DNA of 63,672 nucleotides from Thiotrichaceae bacterium (GCA_026989145.1 JALSJU010000061.1:1-63672); one strand, 5' to 3'. Positions 18,478 through 30,529 are shown, numbered from the stretch's first letter. A program made the numbers and translations. The notes: generated by a model from the sequence alone, not told the origin.

Positions 18478-18684
18478 ATGTCTACAACTACTGGAACAGT
18501 AAAATGGTTCAACGAATCTAAAGGCTTTGGCTTTATCGAGCAAGAAGACGGCCCAGATGTTTTTGCACACTTCAGCGCTATCACAGGTGATGGCTTTAAG
18601 ACTTTAAATGAAGGTCAAAAAGTTGAGTTCACTGTTACTGATGGTCAGAAAGGTCCTCAAGCAGAGAATATCGTAGCGCTTTAA
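18478..18684 (+). CDS. Cold-shock domain protein (CspA family)
   Basis: 68 residues, the full length of a CspA-type RNA chaperone. The RNA-binding motifs are complete: KGFGFIEQ (RNP1) and VFAHFSAI (RNP2), with the N-terminal [13 protein letters not shown]. It binds single-stranded RNA and DNA and prevents secondary structure. AGGAAA lies before the ATG. It has a long leader and its own terminator, so it forms a monocistronic unit. Whether it is cold-induced cannot be told from the protein alone. Confidence 0.97.
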   Translation: MSTTTGTVKWFNESKGFGFIEQEDGPDVFAHFSAITGDGFKTLNEGQKVEFTVTDGQKGPQAENIVAL

Positions 18685-18712
18685 TTTTTAATTAATTTGT
18701 TACTTTAAAAAG

Positions 18713-18735
18713 CGAGGCTTCGGCCTCGTTTTTTT
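18713..18735 (+). terminator. Rho-independent terminator of the cold-shock gene
   Basis: CGAGGC, TTCG tetraloop, GCCTCG, then seven T. This is a textbook UUCG-capped terminator 28 bp after the stop codon. Confidence 0.93.
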
Positions 18736-18793
18736 GTGCCTGTAAGAATGAGTTTCTGACCGTTAAATGAAAACTTAGCTTATGCGACAATAC

Positions 18794-18821
18794 TTGAATT
18801 ATGCTAGATTAGCCCTATAAA
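18794..18821 (+). promoter_or_regulatory. Probable sigma-70 promoter of the DUF533 gene
   Basis: TTGAAT at 18794-18799, 16 bases, TATAAA at 18816-18821. It lies about 70 bp before the start codon, directly upstream of the element B remnant, which would fall in the leader. Confidence 0.5.
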
Positions 18822-18836
18822 TAGTAAAGGAATCTA

Positions 18837-18869
18837 GCAGAATCCAACTAGGTATTCGGAGTTTTTAAA
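18837..18869. mobile_element. Element B terminal remnant
   Basis: GCAGAATCCAACTAGGTATTCGGAG matches the right end of element B (at 13494-13520, CAGAATCCAGCTAGGCTATTCAGAG) with one deletion and a few changes. The rest of the element is absent. It sits between the predicted promoter and the DUF533 gene. Confidence 0.65.
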
Positions 18870-18890
18870 TAAGTTAACCAGGAGTGAAAC

Positions 18891-19613
18891 ATGGATGCAC
18901 AATCATTTTTAGATGAACTACTTAAAACAGGTAAGGAATATGCCAATAAAGGGCGAGAAATCGCCGAAGAAAAGCTACAAATGCCAAAAGAAGGAGAAGA
19001 AGGTTATGATGCGACAGTTGACGGGATGAAAAAAGGCGCGATGGCAGTAGGTGTGCTGGCGTTATTGCTGGGGACTGGTGCGGGTAGGCGTATTACAGGT
19101 TCGGCATTAAAAATTGGCAGCCTTGCGGCAATCGGAGGGATAGGCTGGCAGGCATACCAAAATTGGCAAGCTGAGAAAATGCAAGATAATCAAGATGCTA
19201 AAGACATGGCTAACAATGCCAAGCTTATTCCAATAAATGAGCTTGATAAAGATGAGGCTAATAAACGCAGTCAAGTTTTATTAAAAGCGATGGTTGCAGC
19301 AGCCAAAGCGGATGGCCATGTGAATAACAAAGAAATTACTGCTATTGAAGAGCAAATTAAAAAACTTGGCTTAAGCCCTGAGGTTGCTGCTTTGTTGCAA
19401 GCAGAAATTAATAAACCTTTGGATGTTAAGGAGGTAGCAGCGTTAGCAGAAGATCAGGCAATGGCCTCAGAGATTTATTTAGTCTCTGCAGTAGTTACCG
19501 ATAAAGAAAACTCAATGGAAAAAGCGTATTTAGGTGAGTTAGCTCAAGCATTGAAACTACCCGATGCATTAGTGGTAGAGTTACAAAATGTTAAAGAAGA
19601 GAGCTTGGCTTAG
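18891..19613 (+). CDS. DUF533 (YebE-type, TerB-like) membrane protein
   Basis: 240 residues. After a soluble N-terminus, a hydrophobic glycine-rich segment (MAVGVLALLLGTGAGRRITG and GSLAAIGGIGWQAYQNW) precedes a C-terminal helical TerB-like domain (LLKAMVAAAKADGHVNNKEI). This is the YebE/DUF533 architecture; its role is unknown, though YebE of E. coli is in the envelope-stress regulon. GGAG lies 9 bases before the ATG. It is followed 92 bp later by a lipoprotein gene. Confidence 0.85.
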   Translation: MDAQSFLDELLKTGKEYANKGREIAEEKLQMPKEGEEGYDATVDGMKKGAMAVGVLALLLGTGAGRRITGSALKIGSLAAIGGIGWQAYQNWQAEKMQDNQDAKDMANNAKLIPINELDKDEANKRSQVLLKAMVAAAKADGHVNNKEITAIEEQIKKLGLSPEVAALLQAEINKPLDVKEVAALAEDQAMASEIYLVSAVVTDKENSMEKAYLGELAQALKLPDALVVELQNVKEESLA

Positions 19614-19705
19614 TTTGAGTCTTTTTACAGCTTATCGGTTAAAGCAATATATTAATTGTAAGCTGTTATAATTACAGTATTTTTTAAATGGCCAAGGTCA
19701 GTGAA

Positions 19706-20467
19706 ATGAATCGAAATAATAAAGTTATAAGCTCGTTAATACTAACGTCTAGTTTGTTTCTTGCTGCTTGCGGTGGATCTAGTTCAAATAATGGTTCGGC
19801 TACAAGGTTGACAGAAGAGGATTTTAATAATCAATCTTTTGTTGTAAAAGGTAATGAGCAAGTGGCCGACTCATTTACTTTCTTTAATAAAAATAAAACG
19901 GGTACAGAGTTTATTGGTGATTTCAAAGATAAACCTTTCTCTGTAAACCCTATGACTTGGGATATTAAAGATAATAAGTCCTTAAATGTGGCTTTTAATG
20001 GCGGAAGTGGTGGGTATTCTTTTTTTCGGGAAGTTGTTGAAAAGAATATTTACACGGGGAGAAAAAATGGGAAGCCTTCTTACTTGCGTAAGTTGCTACC
20101 GCTAAAGTTACAAGATTTGGATGGGAAAATATTTAAGTTTGACTTGTCGGGACTTGCAAGTGCTGATAACCCTAGAGGCTGTATTTCTCGAACTTTAAAA
20201 GTGGTAAAGAATAAAGCTTATTTGAAAGAAGTATGCAATAAAGATACCCCGAAAAATATTTTAGTACATGAGAATGTTGCGATGCATTCAGAGTTTTCAA
20301 ATACCGTGAAGTTTAGTTTTCTGGCACCTAATAATAAGGACTCTATTTTACTGTCACTTATTTCAGGTGACTTTAATACTTCAGCAGAGGTTGTATTGGT
20401 TTATCAGGGGCGCTTTAAAGCGGTGCAGATAGAAAAAATGAAAATGGTAAAGAAAGAAGCGTTTTAG
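19706..20467 (+). CDS. Predicted lipoprotein of unknown function
   Basis: 253 residues. The signal peptide ends in the lipobox LAAC followed by GGSSSNN, so the lipid anchor is followed by a flexible serine/asparagine linker. Asp is absent at position +2, favouring outer-membrane sorting by Lol. No domain is recognised in the remainder (TRLTEEDFNNQSFVVKG onward). Two cysteines in the C-terminal half (GCISRT and EVCNKD) could form a disulfide. The start at 19706 is preferred to 19688 because AAGGT is 7 bases before it. Confidence 0.7.
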   Translation: MNRNNKVISSLILTSSLFLAACGGSSSNNGSATRLTEEDFNNQSFVVKGNEQVADSFTFFNKNKTGTEFIGDFKDKPFSVNPMTWDIKDNKSLNVAFNGGSGGYSFFREVVEKNIYTGRKNGKPSYLRKLLPLKLQDLDGKIFKFDLSGLASADNPRGCISRTLKVVKNKAYLKEVCNKDTPKNILVHENVAMHSEFSNTVKFSFLAPNNKDSILLSLISGDFNTSAEVVLVYQGRFKAVQIEKMKMVKKEAF

Positions 20468-20474
20468 TTGATTT

Positions 20475-22664
20475 TTAGATTGACTTCAGTTTTGCATAGC
20501 TTAAAACTAGCCATTTGTTGCCTGCTTCATTAAAGTTGACTTGCACGCGTGCATGGCTGCCAGCACCTTCTACGTCGGTGATAATGCCGTCACCAAATTT
20601 TGCATGCGCTACGTTTTGCCCAATCGCCATACCTGTTTCATTGGTTTTTATTGCTGAGGCAGGTCTGGGTGTTCTTTCATAATTTGACTGCCATGTTTTT
20701 ACTTTGGGGCGAATTTCTTCTATTAATACGTCAGGTATTTCCTTTAAAAAACGCGAGGGTACGCCATAAAGTGTATCACCATATAGCCTGCGCTGTTCAG
20801 CGTATGTAATAACTAGTTGTTTTTCGGCGCGGGTAATCCCTACATAGCATAAGCGACGTTCCTCTTCTAGTCGTCCAGGTTCTTCTTCAGACATCTTATG
20901 CGGGAATAGTCCTTCTTCCAGTCCCACTAAAAACACTAACGGAAATTCAAGTCCTTTGGCTGAGTGAAGTGTCATAAGCTGTACGCAATCATCACCTGTC
21001 TGACCTTGTCCTTCGCCTGCCTCAAGAGATGCGTGAGACAAAAAAGCCGTTAGAAAATCCATATCAGCATGTTCATCATCAGGTTTATAGTGAAAACCTT
21101 GGGCAGCAGATATTAATTCGTTAAGATTTTCAATGCGTGCTTGCCCAGCATCGCCCTTGTCTTTCTTTAAATAGTGATCTTTCAGCTTGGAATATTCAAT
21201 CACGTGTTCAACTTGCGCATCAAGTGGCTGACCATCAATATCTGATGATATAGTATTGATCAACGTCATAAACCCAGTAATTGCAGTGGAAGCGCGAGGT
21301 GTAAAGGCGCTATTTTCTAAAAGCACTTTTGTTGATTGCCACATTGAAATACTGCTGTTTCTTGCATTTTCTCTAATCATGCCAACCGTTTTTTCACCAA
21401 TACCGCGTGTTGGTTGGTTGATGATGCGTTCAAAAGAAGGGTCATCGTGACGATTTGAGGTTAGGCGTAAATAGGCGAGGGCATCTTTAATTTCTGCGCG
21501 ATCAAAGAAGCGTTGCCCCCCGTAAACGCGATAAGCAATGGCGTTTTCATTGAGTGTGCTTTCAAATACACGCGACTGCGCATTGGAGCGATAAAGAATA
21601 GCAATATCCTTATGCGAGTTGCCATGACTCACCCATTGCTGAATACGTGAGGCTATATAGGTGGCTTCTTCGATTTCATTGTAGGCGGCATAAAGGTGGA
21701 TAAGATCGCCATCTCCTCCATCTGTCCAGAGGTTTTTGCCCAGACGACCTTGGTTGTTATCAATAACAGCATTGGCTGCATTTAATATATTGCCGGATGA
21801 GCGATAGTTTTGTTCTAGCTTTGTAACTTGAGTTAGGGGAAAGTCTCGTGAGAAATTTTGGATATGCTCAATTTTCGCACCTCGCCAACCATAGATTGAT
21901 TGATCATCATCACCAACCACAAAAGGGATAGTGTTGGTACCAGCGAGTAAGCGAATCCATGCGTATTGTAAGGTGTTAGTGTCTTGGAATTCGTCAACTA
22001 AAATATGCTGGAAGCGTTGTTGGTAATGCTGCAAAATATCTGCATTGTCACGTAACAACTCAAGTGAGCGTAGTAGCATTTCCGCAAAATCGATAACCCC
22101 TGAGCGTTGGCAAGCTTCTTCGTATAATGAATAAACTTCAGTTAACCGCCGGGTGGTTGGATCATTCTTGTCTTCAATATGTTGCGGGCGGATGCCTTCA
22201 TCTTTTTTATTGTTGATAAACCACTGTGATTGTTTCGCAGGCCATAGTTTTTCATCAAGCTGTAAGCCTCGCATAACGCGCTTAATCATACGTAACTGGT
22301 CGTCCGAATCAATGATTTGGAAGTTTTGTATAAGTTTTGCGTCCTGCCAGTGGCGGCGTAAAAGACGGTGTGATAAACCGTGAAAAGTACCGACCCACAT
22401 GCCGCCAACAGGTGAGCCAAGTAAATCTTCAATTCTTGCGCGCATCTCTGCGGCCGCTTTGTTAGTAAAAGTAACTGCTAGCACTGCAAAAGGTGAAATC
22501 TGATCAACTTGAATGAGCCAGGCAATGCGATGAACAAGTACTTTTGTTTTGCCACTGCCGGCACCTGCTAATATGAGTTGAGGAATCGCTTCAGCGGAGA
22601 CAGCCTGACGCTGAGGTTTGTTTAAGTTGTCGAGAATGTGTGAAATATCTTCCATGAGTGGCAT
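20475..22664 (-). CDS. uvrD: DNA helicase II, UvrD
   Basis: Superfamily 1 helicase, 729 residues (E. coli 720). It unwinds DNA in nucleotide excision and mismatch repair. Motif I AGAGSGKT is at residues 33-40; motif II is VDEFQDTN; FVVGDDDQSIYGWRGA, EQNYRSS, LMTLHSAKGLEF and VGITRAEK follow. The C-terminal VQVNFNEAGNKWLVLSYAKL distinguishes UvrD from Rep. The start may be the Met three codons later (MEDISHIL), which aligns better with E. coli. It converges with the lipoprotein gene, 7 bp apart. Confidence 0.95.
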   Translation of the reverse strand: MPLMEDISHILDNLNKPQRQAVSAEAIPQLILAGAGSGKTKVLVHRIAWLIQVDQISPFAVLAVTFTNKAAAEMRARIEDLLGSPVGGMWVGTFHGLSHRLLRRHWQDAKLIQNFQIIDSDDQLRMIKRVMRGLQLDEKLWPAKQSQWFINNKKDEGIRPQHIEDKNDPTTRRLTEVYSLYEEACQRSGVIDFAEMLLRSLELLRDNADILQHYQQRFQHILVDEFQDTNTLQYAWIRLLAGTNTIPFVVGDDDQSIYGWRGAKIEHIQNFSRDFPLTQVTKLEQNYRSSGNILNAANAVIDNNQGRLGKNLWTDGGDGDLIHLYAAYNEIEEATYIASRIQQWVSHGNSHKDIAILYRSNAQSRVFESTLNENAIAYRVYGGQRFFDRAEIKDALAYLRLTSNRHDDPSFERIINQPTRGIGEKTVGMIRENARNSSISMWQSTKVLLENSAFTPRASTAITGFMTLINTISSDIDGQPLDAQVEHVIEYSKLKDHYLKKDKGDAGQARIENLNELISAAQGFHYKPDDEHADMDFLTAFLSHASLEAGEGQGQTGDDCVQLMTLHSAKGLEFPLVFLVGLEEGLFPHKMSEEEPGRLEEERRLCYVGITRAEKQLVITYAEQRRLYGDTLYGVPSRFLKEIPDVLIEEIRPKVKTWQSNYERTPRPASAIKTNETGMAIGQNVAHAKFGDGIITDVEGAGSHARVQVNFNEAGNKWLVLSYAKLKSI

Positions 22665-22846
22665 TGTACGTCCATCAGTTTAGATTTGGAATTGCTAATT
22701 AAAGTGGATACTATGCATAGATATTTTTGTAGTTGAAGGGGTGAAGAATCAAATACGAACTTTTAAAATCAGGTATTGATAAAATACATGAGGTAAGACA
22801 TCTACCTACGTTTAAAATCAGTAGTAAGTTATTAGTCGTTTTTCTT

Positions 22847-23158
22847 ATGATTGTAGGTGCTTGGGTTGCCACTAGGAATCTTGATATACCACTCCGTTTT
22901 GCCTGTTTTGATAAATTTAAGCATCTTATTGTATTTATGGGTTTTTCTTTTTTAATTGATCTGGCTACTGCGCGACAGCCATTTTGGTTATGGAAGGCGT
23001 CCCTGATAATAATGTATGGGTTAGTTATAGATATATTGCAGTATTTTTCGCAAGGTAGAACTTTTTCGATATGGGATTGGATGGCAGATAATCATTGGTA
23101 TCTATTTGTATTTATAGGTAAAAATAACTGTTTACCGGCTCGTTTTTATAAACTATAG
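22847..23158 (+). CDS. VanZ-like membrane protein, possibly degraded
   Basis: 103 residues resembling the VanZ-like family: DKFKHLIVFMGFSFL, a middle membrane segment, and YGLVIDILQYFSQGRTFSIWDWMADN. The usual ending after the Asp-Trp-x-Ala-Asn block is a further membrane helix. Here the frame reads HWYLFVFIGKNN. A one-base shift near 23092 would restore NxIGIYL, which is more family-like but soon stops. So the C-terminus may be frameshifted. No good ribosome-binding site is seen, and the frame stays open upstream of the ATG without another standard start. Confidence 0.55.
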   Translation: MIVGAWVATRNLDIPLRFACFDKFKHLIVFMGFSFLIDLATARQPFWLWKASLIIMYGLVIDILQYFSQGRTFSIWDWMADNHWYLFVFIGKNNCLPARFYKL

Positions 23159-23210
23159 TAATAGCAAGCATTAAAATATTACCATTTACTAATAAAATTA
23201 CATTGTTTTG

Positions 23211-23239
23211 TTGAGTACATCATATTGTGATGCTAGAAT
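23211..23239 (+). promoter_or_regulatory. Promoter of the atp operon
   Basis: TTGAGT at 23211-23216, 17 bases, extended -10 TGC-TAGAAT ending at 23239. It lies 34 bp before atpI, with no other gene between. Confidence 0.65.
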
Positions 23240-23273
23240 TCGTGCGACTTGATTCAGGTAGATAATTAAAATC

Positions 23274-23657
23274 ATGCGAAGTTTGTTAATTATTCAGGCT
23301 ATTTTGGTTTTAGCGGGTGTTGCAGTATCGTATTACTACTTGGGTGAGCATGGTATGTTGCCCGCGGCATTTGGTGGCGCAATCGCAATTGCTAATACCA
23401 TTTTATTGTCAAGACGTTTGGATAGTGCAGGCGCTATGGCTAAAGACAACCCTGAGGCTGGAGTGCTTGCACTTTATCTTGGAGTTGTTCAAAGATTTGT
23501 TTTTGTGCTTGTAATGTTTGCAGTAGGTATGGGTGTTTTAAAGTTGTTGCCCCCGCCATTGTTGGGTACCTTTGCAGTTGCGCAGTTGGCGTTTATGTTG
23601 TTTGGTTCAAAAAAGACTAAGCAAATGGCGGCAGAAGATATGTTGAAAGATAAGTAA
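23274..23657 (+). CDS. atpI: ATP synthase subunit I (AtpI)
   Basis: 127 residues with four hydrophobic segments (for example LLIIQAILVLAGVAVSYYYL and VQRFVFVLVMFAVGMGVLKLL). AtpI is an accessory protein that helps assemble the c-ring in some species and is often dispensable. Identification rests on the family pattern, including the LLSRRLDSAG-type loop, and on its place as first gene of the atp operon. atpB starts 40 bp later. Confidence 0.88.
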   Translation: MRSLLIIQAILVLAGVAVSYYYLGEHGMLPAAFGGAIAIANTILLSRRLDSAGAMAKDNPEAGVLALYLGVVQRFVFVLVMFAVGMGVLKLLPPPLLGTFAVAQLAFMLFGSKKTKQMAAEDMLKDK

Positions 23658-23697
23658 ATTATAGTATTTTGATTAAAGTTAACGGAGAGAGTGATAA

Positions 23698-24546
<849 letters not shown>

Positions 24547-24621
24547 TCATTGGTGGCTAGTGTTTGAAATGAGTTTTTATTTTTTTAACTTTTTTATTTT
24601 TTACTTTTTAGGAGATTAACT

Positions 24622-24906
24622 ATGGATGCTGCTATCGTATCTGAAATCATGTCTGCAACGGCAATTGGCGTTGGAATAATTTTGGCTGCTGCAGGATTGG
24701 GTTCTGCGCTAGGTTGGGGGATGATTTGTTCTAAGTTTATTGAGGGTATTGCTCGTCAGCCTGAGATGCGTGCTCAATTAACTGGTCAAATGTTATTTAC
24801 CGGTGGTTTGATGGAAGCATTTCCAATGATCGTGTTAGGTATCTCAATGTGGTTCATTTTTGCGAACCCGTTCATTGGTGCTGCTAAAGCTGCGATTGGT
24901 GGTTAA
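24622..24906 (+). CDS. atpE: F1Fo-ATP synthase subunit c
   Basis: 94 residues, two helices joined by the conserved polar loop ARQPEM. The ion-binding carboxylate is Glu65 (GGLMEAFPMIVLG); E. coli has Asp61 here. The additional Na+-ligand pattern is not obvious, so proton coupling is more likely. A strong AGGAG precedes the ATG after a T-rich stretch, consistent with the high translation rate needed for c. Confidence 0.97.
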   Translation: MDAAIVSEIMSATAIGVGIILAAAGLGSALGWGMICSKFIEGIARQPEMRAQLTGQMLFTGGLMEAFPMIVLGISMWFIFANPFIGAAKAAIGG

Positions 24907-24951
24907 TTCAATTCGATTGTTCTAATAATAATTGATTGGAGATAATTAATC

Positions 24952-25422
24952 ATGAATGTAACAGCAACATTAATAGGTCAATTGATCGTATTTTCAGTGT
25001 TAATTTGGTTTGTCAAGGCGGTGCTTTGGGAGCCAATTATAAATACGCTAGAAGATCGTAAAAAGCGTATCGCTGATGGTCTTGCAGCCTCAGAAAAAGG
25101 CATGAAAGAGCAAGAGCTAGCCGAGCAACGTGCAAAAGATTTGATTAAACAAGCTAAAGTTGAAGCGGCAGAAATTGTCTCTCAGGCTAAGGCACGTGAT
25201 GCTCAAATGGTGCAGGAAGCTAAAGATAAGGCTGTTGAAGAAGCTGATCGTGTCAAAGCTGGTGCGCAAGCTGAAATTGATCAGGAAGTGAATCGTGCAA
25301 AAGACTCTTTGCGTTCTAAGGTTTCTGAACTTGCAGTTGCCGGTGCTAGTAAGATTTTAGGTAAAGAGGTTGATGCAAGTACGCATAAATCTGCACTTAA
25401 AGATCTTATAGAGCAAATCTAG
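24952..25422 (+). CDS. atpF: F1Fo-ATP synthase subunit b
   Basis: 156 residues, same as E. coli b. One N-terminal membrane helix (ATLIGQLIVFSVLIWFVKAVLW) is followed by a long charged coiled coil (AEQRAKDLIKQAKVEAAEIV) that forms the peripheral stalk. Confidence 0.97.
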   Translation: MNVTATLIGQLIVFSVLIWFVKAVLWEPIINTLEDRKKRIADGLAASEKGMKEQELAEQRAKDLIKQAKVEAAEIVSQAKARDAQMVQEAKDKAVEEADRVKAGAQAEIDQEVNRAKDSLRSKVSELAVAGASKILGKEVDASTHKSALKDLIEQI

Positions 25423-25462
25423 AGCGGATTGTATATGCGGAAATCAACTAGGAGTAATCGTT

Positions 25463-25999
25463 ATGTCTGAATTGACAACTGCTGCTCGTCCCTATGCGCG
25501 AGCTATTTTTGAAATGGCAGATGGTGCAGGAAATTTAACGGAATGGTCTGACTCGCTTGATTTTATGAGTGTTGTTGCAAGTAATGGCGCTGTAAAAGAG
25601 TTACTCTCAACGCCTACCATGGCAAAGCATTCTGGTGCAGATGCTTTTATTAAGCTGTGTGATGGTAAGTTAGGAGATGCTGAAAAGAATCTTGTTAATT
25701 TGTTATCAGAGAATGATCGTCTATCTTTATTGCCAGAAATATGTGTGCTTTTTAAAGCTCTGAAAGATGAGTCTGAAGGTTCGGTGGAGGCTTTGGTCTC
25801 ATCAGCAAAAAAACTCACAAAAGCAGAAGAAGACGAAATATCAAAAGCATTAAAGAAACGTTTAGGACGTGATGTAAAACTTAAAGTAAGCGTGGATGAA
25901 TCACTACTTGGTGGTGCTATTATTCGTGCTGGCGATTTGGTTATAGATGGGTCATTGAAAGGTCGCTTAAGCAAGCTGACCTCTACAATGGTTAACTAA
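25463..25999 (+). CDS. atpH: F1Fo-ATP synthase subunit delta
   Basis: 178 residues, usual length. It links the b stalk to F1. The N-terminal AARPYARAIFEMA and the C-terminal DESLLGGAIIRAGDLVIDGSLKGRL signatures are both present. Confidence 0.97.
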   Translation: MSELTTAARPYARAIFEMADGAGNLTEWSDSLDFMSVVASNGAVKELLSTPTMAKHSGADAFIKLCDGKLGDAEKNLVNLLSENDRLSLLPEICVLFKALKDESEGSVEALVSSAKKLTKAEEDEISKALKKRLGRDVKLKVSVDESLLGGAIIRAGDLVIDGSLKGRLSKLTSTMVN

Positions 26000-26030
26000 A
26001 CTAAATCATTAAATAAAGGAAAGGTAAGGT

Positions 26031-27572
26031 ATGCAACTTAACCCCACAGAAATCAGTGATCTGATTAAAAAACAAATCGAAGGGTTTGATACAGAAGCTG
26101 AAGCACGTACAGAAGGTACTATCGTTTCAGTAATGGACGGTATAGCACGAATTCATGGATTATCAGAAGTTATGTCTGGTGAGATGATTGAATTCTCAAA
26201 CGGAGCCTTTGGTTTGGCTTTGAACCTAGAGCGTGACTCCGTTGGTGCGGTAGTACTAGGAGACTTTAAAGGTATCAAGGAAGGCGATACTGCAAAATGT
26301 ACAGGACGTATTCTTGATGTTCCTGTTGGACCCGAGTTGTTGGGTCGTGTTGTAGATGCTTTGGGAGCGCCTATTGATGGTAAAGGTCCTGTGAGTACGA
26401 CAGAAATGGGACCGATCGAAAGACAAGCGCCTGGTGTGATAGAGCGTAAGTCAGTTGATGAGCCAATGGAGACAGGAATCAAAGCGCTGGATGCAATGGT
26501 TCCTGTTGGTCGTGGCCAACGTGAGTTGATTATCGGTGATCGCCAGACGGGTAAAACTGCGGTAGCAATTGATGCGATTATTAACCAAAAAGGTAAAGAC
26601 GTAAAATGTATTTACGTGGCTGTCGGTCAGAAGGCTTCATCAGTAGCTGGAATTGTACGCAAACTAGAAGAGTTTGGCGCAATGGAATACACCATCGTTG
26701 TTGCAGCTAATGCATCTGACCCTGCTTCAATGCAATACTTAGCACCTTATGCGGGTACTGCAATGGGCGAGTACTTCCGTGATCGCGGTGAAAATGCATT
26801 AATCATTTATGATGATTTAACTAAGCAAGCATGGGCATATCGCCAAGTATCATTATTGTTACGTCGCCCTCCGGGTCGTGAAGCATACCCTGGTGATATT
26901 TTCTTTTTACACTCTCGTTTATTGGAGCGCTCATCGCGTGTAAATGTAGAATTTGTCGAGCGCATGACAAATGGCAAAGTAAAAGGAAAGACTGGTTCAT
27001 TGACGGCTTACCCGATCATTGAAACGCAAGAGGGTGATGTTTCTGCGTTTGTACCGACTAATGTAATATCTATTACGGATGGTCAGATATTCTTGGATAC
27101 AGATTTGTTTAACTCTGGAAACCGCCCTGCGATTGATGCGGGTCTGTCAGTATCGCGAGTAGGTGGCGCTGCACAGACAAAGATTATCAAAAAGTTAGGT
27201 GGTGGTGTTCGTCTTGACTTGGCTCAGTATCGTGAATTAGCAGCATTCTCACAGTTTGCATCTGATTTAGATGAAGGCACTCGAAAGCAACTTGAGCGTG
27301 GTGCACGTGTAACAGCATTAATGACGCAAGCTCAATATTCACCGCTTAAAACGGGTGAACTTGCTTTCAGTCTGTTTGCAGCTAATGAAGGTTTCCTTGA
27401 TGACGTAGATGTTGATAAGGTTAGTGACTTTGAATCTGCAATGTTGTCTTATGTACGTACTGAGAAGACTGACTTCTTAAACAGCATAAATGATAATGGC
27501 GATTACAATGATGATATTGCCGCAGAAATGAAAAGTACTTTGGAAGACTTTAAATCCAAGGGTTCTTGGTAG
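26031..27572 (+). CDS. atpA: F1Fo-ATP synthase subunit alpha
   Basis: 513 residues, identical in length to E. coli. It carries the non-catalytic nucleotide sites. The P-loop GDRQTGKT, the [17 protein letters not shown] signature and the N-terminal [13 protein letters not shown] that contacts delta are present. Confidence 0.99.
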   Translation: MQLNPTEISDLIKKQIEGFDTEAEARTEGTIVSVMDGIARIHGLSEVMSGEMIEFSNGAFGLALNLERDSVGAVVLGDFKGIKEGDTAKCTGRILDVPVGPELLGRVVDALGAPIDGKGPVSTTEMGPIERQAPGVIERKSVDEPMETGIKALDAMVPVGRGQRELIIGDRQTGKTAVAIDAIINQKGKDVKCIYVAVGQKASSVAGIVRKLEEFGAMEYTIVVAANASDPASMQYLAPYAGTAMGEYFRDRGENALIIYDDLTKQAWAYRQVSLLLRRPPGREAYPGDIFFLHSRLLERSSRVNVEFVERMTNGKVKGKTGSLTAYPIIETQEGDVSAFVPTNVISITDGQIFLDTDLFNSGNRPAIDAGLSVSRVGGAAQTKIIKKLGGGVRLDLAQYRELAAFSQFASDLDEGTRKQLERGARVTALMTQAQYSPLKTGELAFSLFAANEGFLDDVDVDKVSDFESAMLSYVRTEKTDFLNSINDNGDYNDDIAAEMKSTLEDFKSKGSW

Positions 27573-27611
27573 AGTCTTGTCTGATATTAATCTTACAATA
27601 GGTAAATAGCT

Positions 27612-28472
27612 ATGGCAGGTCTTAAAGAGATACGTTCGCAAATTGGTAGTATTCAAAATACCAAAAAGATAACTAAAGCTATGGAAATGGTGGCAGCTTC
27701 TAAAATGCGCCGGGCCAGAGAGCGTATGGATGCTTCGCGTCCTTATGCTGAAAAAATGCATCAAGTGGTTAGCCATATGGCAAATGGTCACTTGGAGTAT
27801 CAACATGACTTCATTAAAGATCGTGAGAAAGTAAAACGTGTAGGTTACATCATTATATCGTCAGATCGTGGCTTATGTGGTGGCTTGAATACCAATCTTT
27901 TTAAGAAAGCATTACAAAGTATTGTTGAATGGAAAGAGCAAGATGTTGAAGTTGATATTGCTGTTTTTGGCAGCAAGGCCTTGAGTGCGTTCAAGCGGTA
28001 TGGTGTTGTTGCTGAATCTACGCATATGGGTGATAGCCCATCTGTTCAAGATATGTTCGGCACTATAAAAGTTATGTTAGATGCTTACGAAGAGGGTCGT
28101 ATAGATCGACTTTTTTTGGTTGAAAATCAATTTGTTAATAGCATGACTCAGACGCCACGTGTAACTCAGTTAATTCCTGTTGTGGCCGGCGAACTCGATG
28201 AAATGAAATCCCATTGGGATTATCTCTATGAGCCAGAGTCAAAAGAAGTGATTGATACGTTAATGAAGCGTTATATTGAATCTATAATTTATCAAGGTGT
28301 TGTCGAAAATATCGCGTGTGAAATGTCAGCCCGCATGATCGCTATGAAAAGTGCAACGGATAATGCTGGTGATATGATTGATAAGCTAAAACTTGTTTAC
28401 AATAAGGCGCGTCAGGCTTCTATCACACAAGAAATATCAGAAATTGTTTCAGGCGCAGCAGCAGTTGAATAA
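27612..28472 (+). CDS. atpG: F1Fo-ATP synthase subunit gamma
   Basis: 286 residues (E. coli 287). This is the rotor shaft. The N-terminal helix ([35 protein letters not shown]) and the C-terminal [19 protein letters not shown] are nearly invariant in the family. Confidence 0.99.
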   Translation: MAGLKEIRSQIGSIQNTKKITKAMEMVAASKMRRARERMDASRPYAEKMHQVVSHMANGHLEYQHDFIKDREKVKRVGYIIISSDRGLCGGLNTNLFKKALQSIVEWKEQDVEVDIAVFGSKALSAFKRYGVVAESTHMGDSPSVQDMFGTIKVMLDAYEEGRIDRLFLVENQFVNSMTQTPRVTQLIPVVAGELDEMKSHWDYLYEPESKEVIDTLMKRYIESIIYQGVVENIACEMSARMIAMKSATDNAGDMIDKLKLVYNKARQASITQEISEIVSGAAAVE

Positions 28473-28530
28473 ACTGCCGTTTTGTAGAAATAAACGAGTA
28501 AATAAAATTTAAATTTAAGTGAGGTACTAA

Positions 28531-29916
<1,386 letters not shown>

Positions 29917-29958
29917 GTTCTAATCGTTTCTTTGTTAAATGGAAATTGAGGTTTTAAA

Positions 29959-30381
29959 ATGGCTATGACTATGCATTTAGATGTTGTAAGCGCTGAAGAG
30001 TCATTGTTTTCTGGTGCGGTACAGGAATTGTTAGCACCCGGAGTAATGGGTGACTTAGGTATTATGCCTCGTCACTCACAATTGATTAGTACATTAAAAG
30101 CAGGCGAACTTCGTTATAAAACGAATGATGGTGAAGCGTCACTATTTATTGCTGGTGGTATATTAGAGGTTCAACCTTCGGTTGTTACTGTGCTGGCTGA
30201 TACCGCTATTCGTGCAGAAGACTTGGATGAGAGTCTCGCGGAAGCTGCTAAAAAGCGTGCCGAGGATGCTTTGGATGGAAAAGATCCAGATGATATGGAT
30301 TATGAAACTATTCAAGCAGAGTTAGATGCAGCAAAGGCACAGATAGAAATGATTCATAGAATAGGTAAGACATTGCGTTAA
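29959..30381 (+). CDS. atpC: F1Fo-ATP synthase subunit epsilon
   Basis: 140 residues. The N-terminal beta barrel (HLDVVSAEESLFSGAVQELLAPG, GDLGIMPRHSQLI) and the C-terminal inhibitory helices are present. It is the last gene of the operon and is followed by a terminator. Confidence 0.97.
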   Translation: MAMTMHLDVVSAEESLFSGAVQELLAPGVMGDLGIMPRHSQLISTLKAGELRYKTNDGEASLFIAGGILEVQPSVVTVLADTAIRAEDLDESLAEAAKKRAEDALDGKDPDDMDYETIQAELDAAKAQIEMIHRIGKTLR

Positions 30382-30489
30382 AGTTATTTCTTGCTGTTTT
30401 TGTTTCTAGAGAATAATAGATTAAATTTTTGTTATTTGTTATTATTCTCAAGTTCATCCATTTTCTTGATGCATTTTGGGTGTATTCGG

Positions 30490-30529
30490 GTAAAAACAAC
30501 AGTTTTTTTAAATATTGTTGTTTTTTTAC
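30490..30529. terminator. Probable terminator of the atp operon
   Basis: GTAAAAACAACA at 30490-30501 pairs with TGTTGTTTTTTTAC at 30516-30529, and the right arm is the U-tract. Being A/T symmetrical, it could work on both strands. The rest of the 293-bp gap to the next gene is AT-rich and contains a possible weak promoter (TTGATT 30591-30596, CATAAT 30615-30620). Confidence 0.6.

Noticed and set aside
24547-24621. T-rich stretch before atpE as a terminator
   Set aside because: There is no stem before the T run; it is the translation-enhancing leader typical of subunit c.
25492-25974. Minus-strand reading frame of 160 codons inside atpH
   Set aside because: Antisense to a conserved operon gene and rich in Ser/Pro, as expected of a shadow frame.
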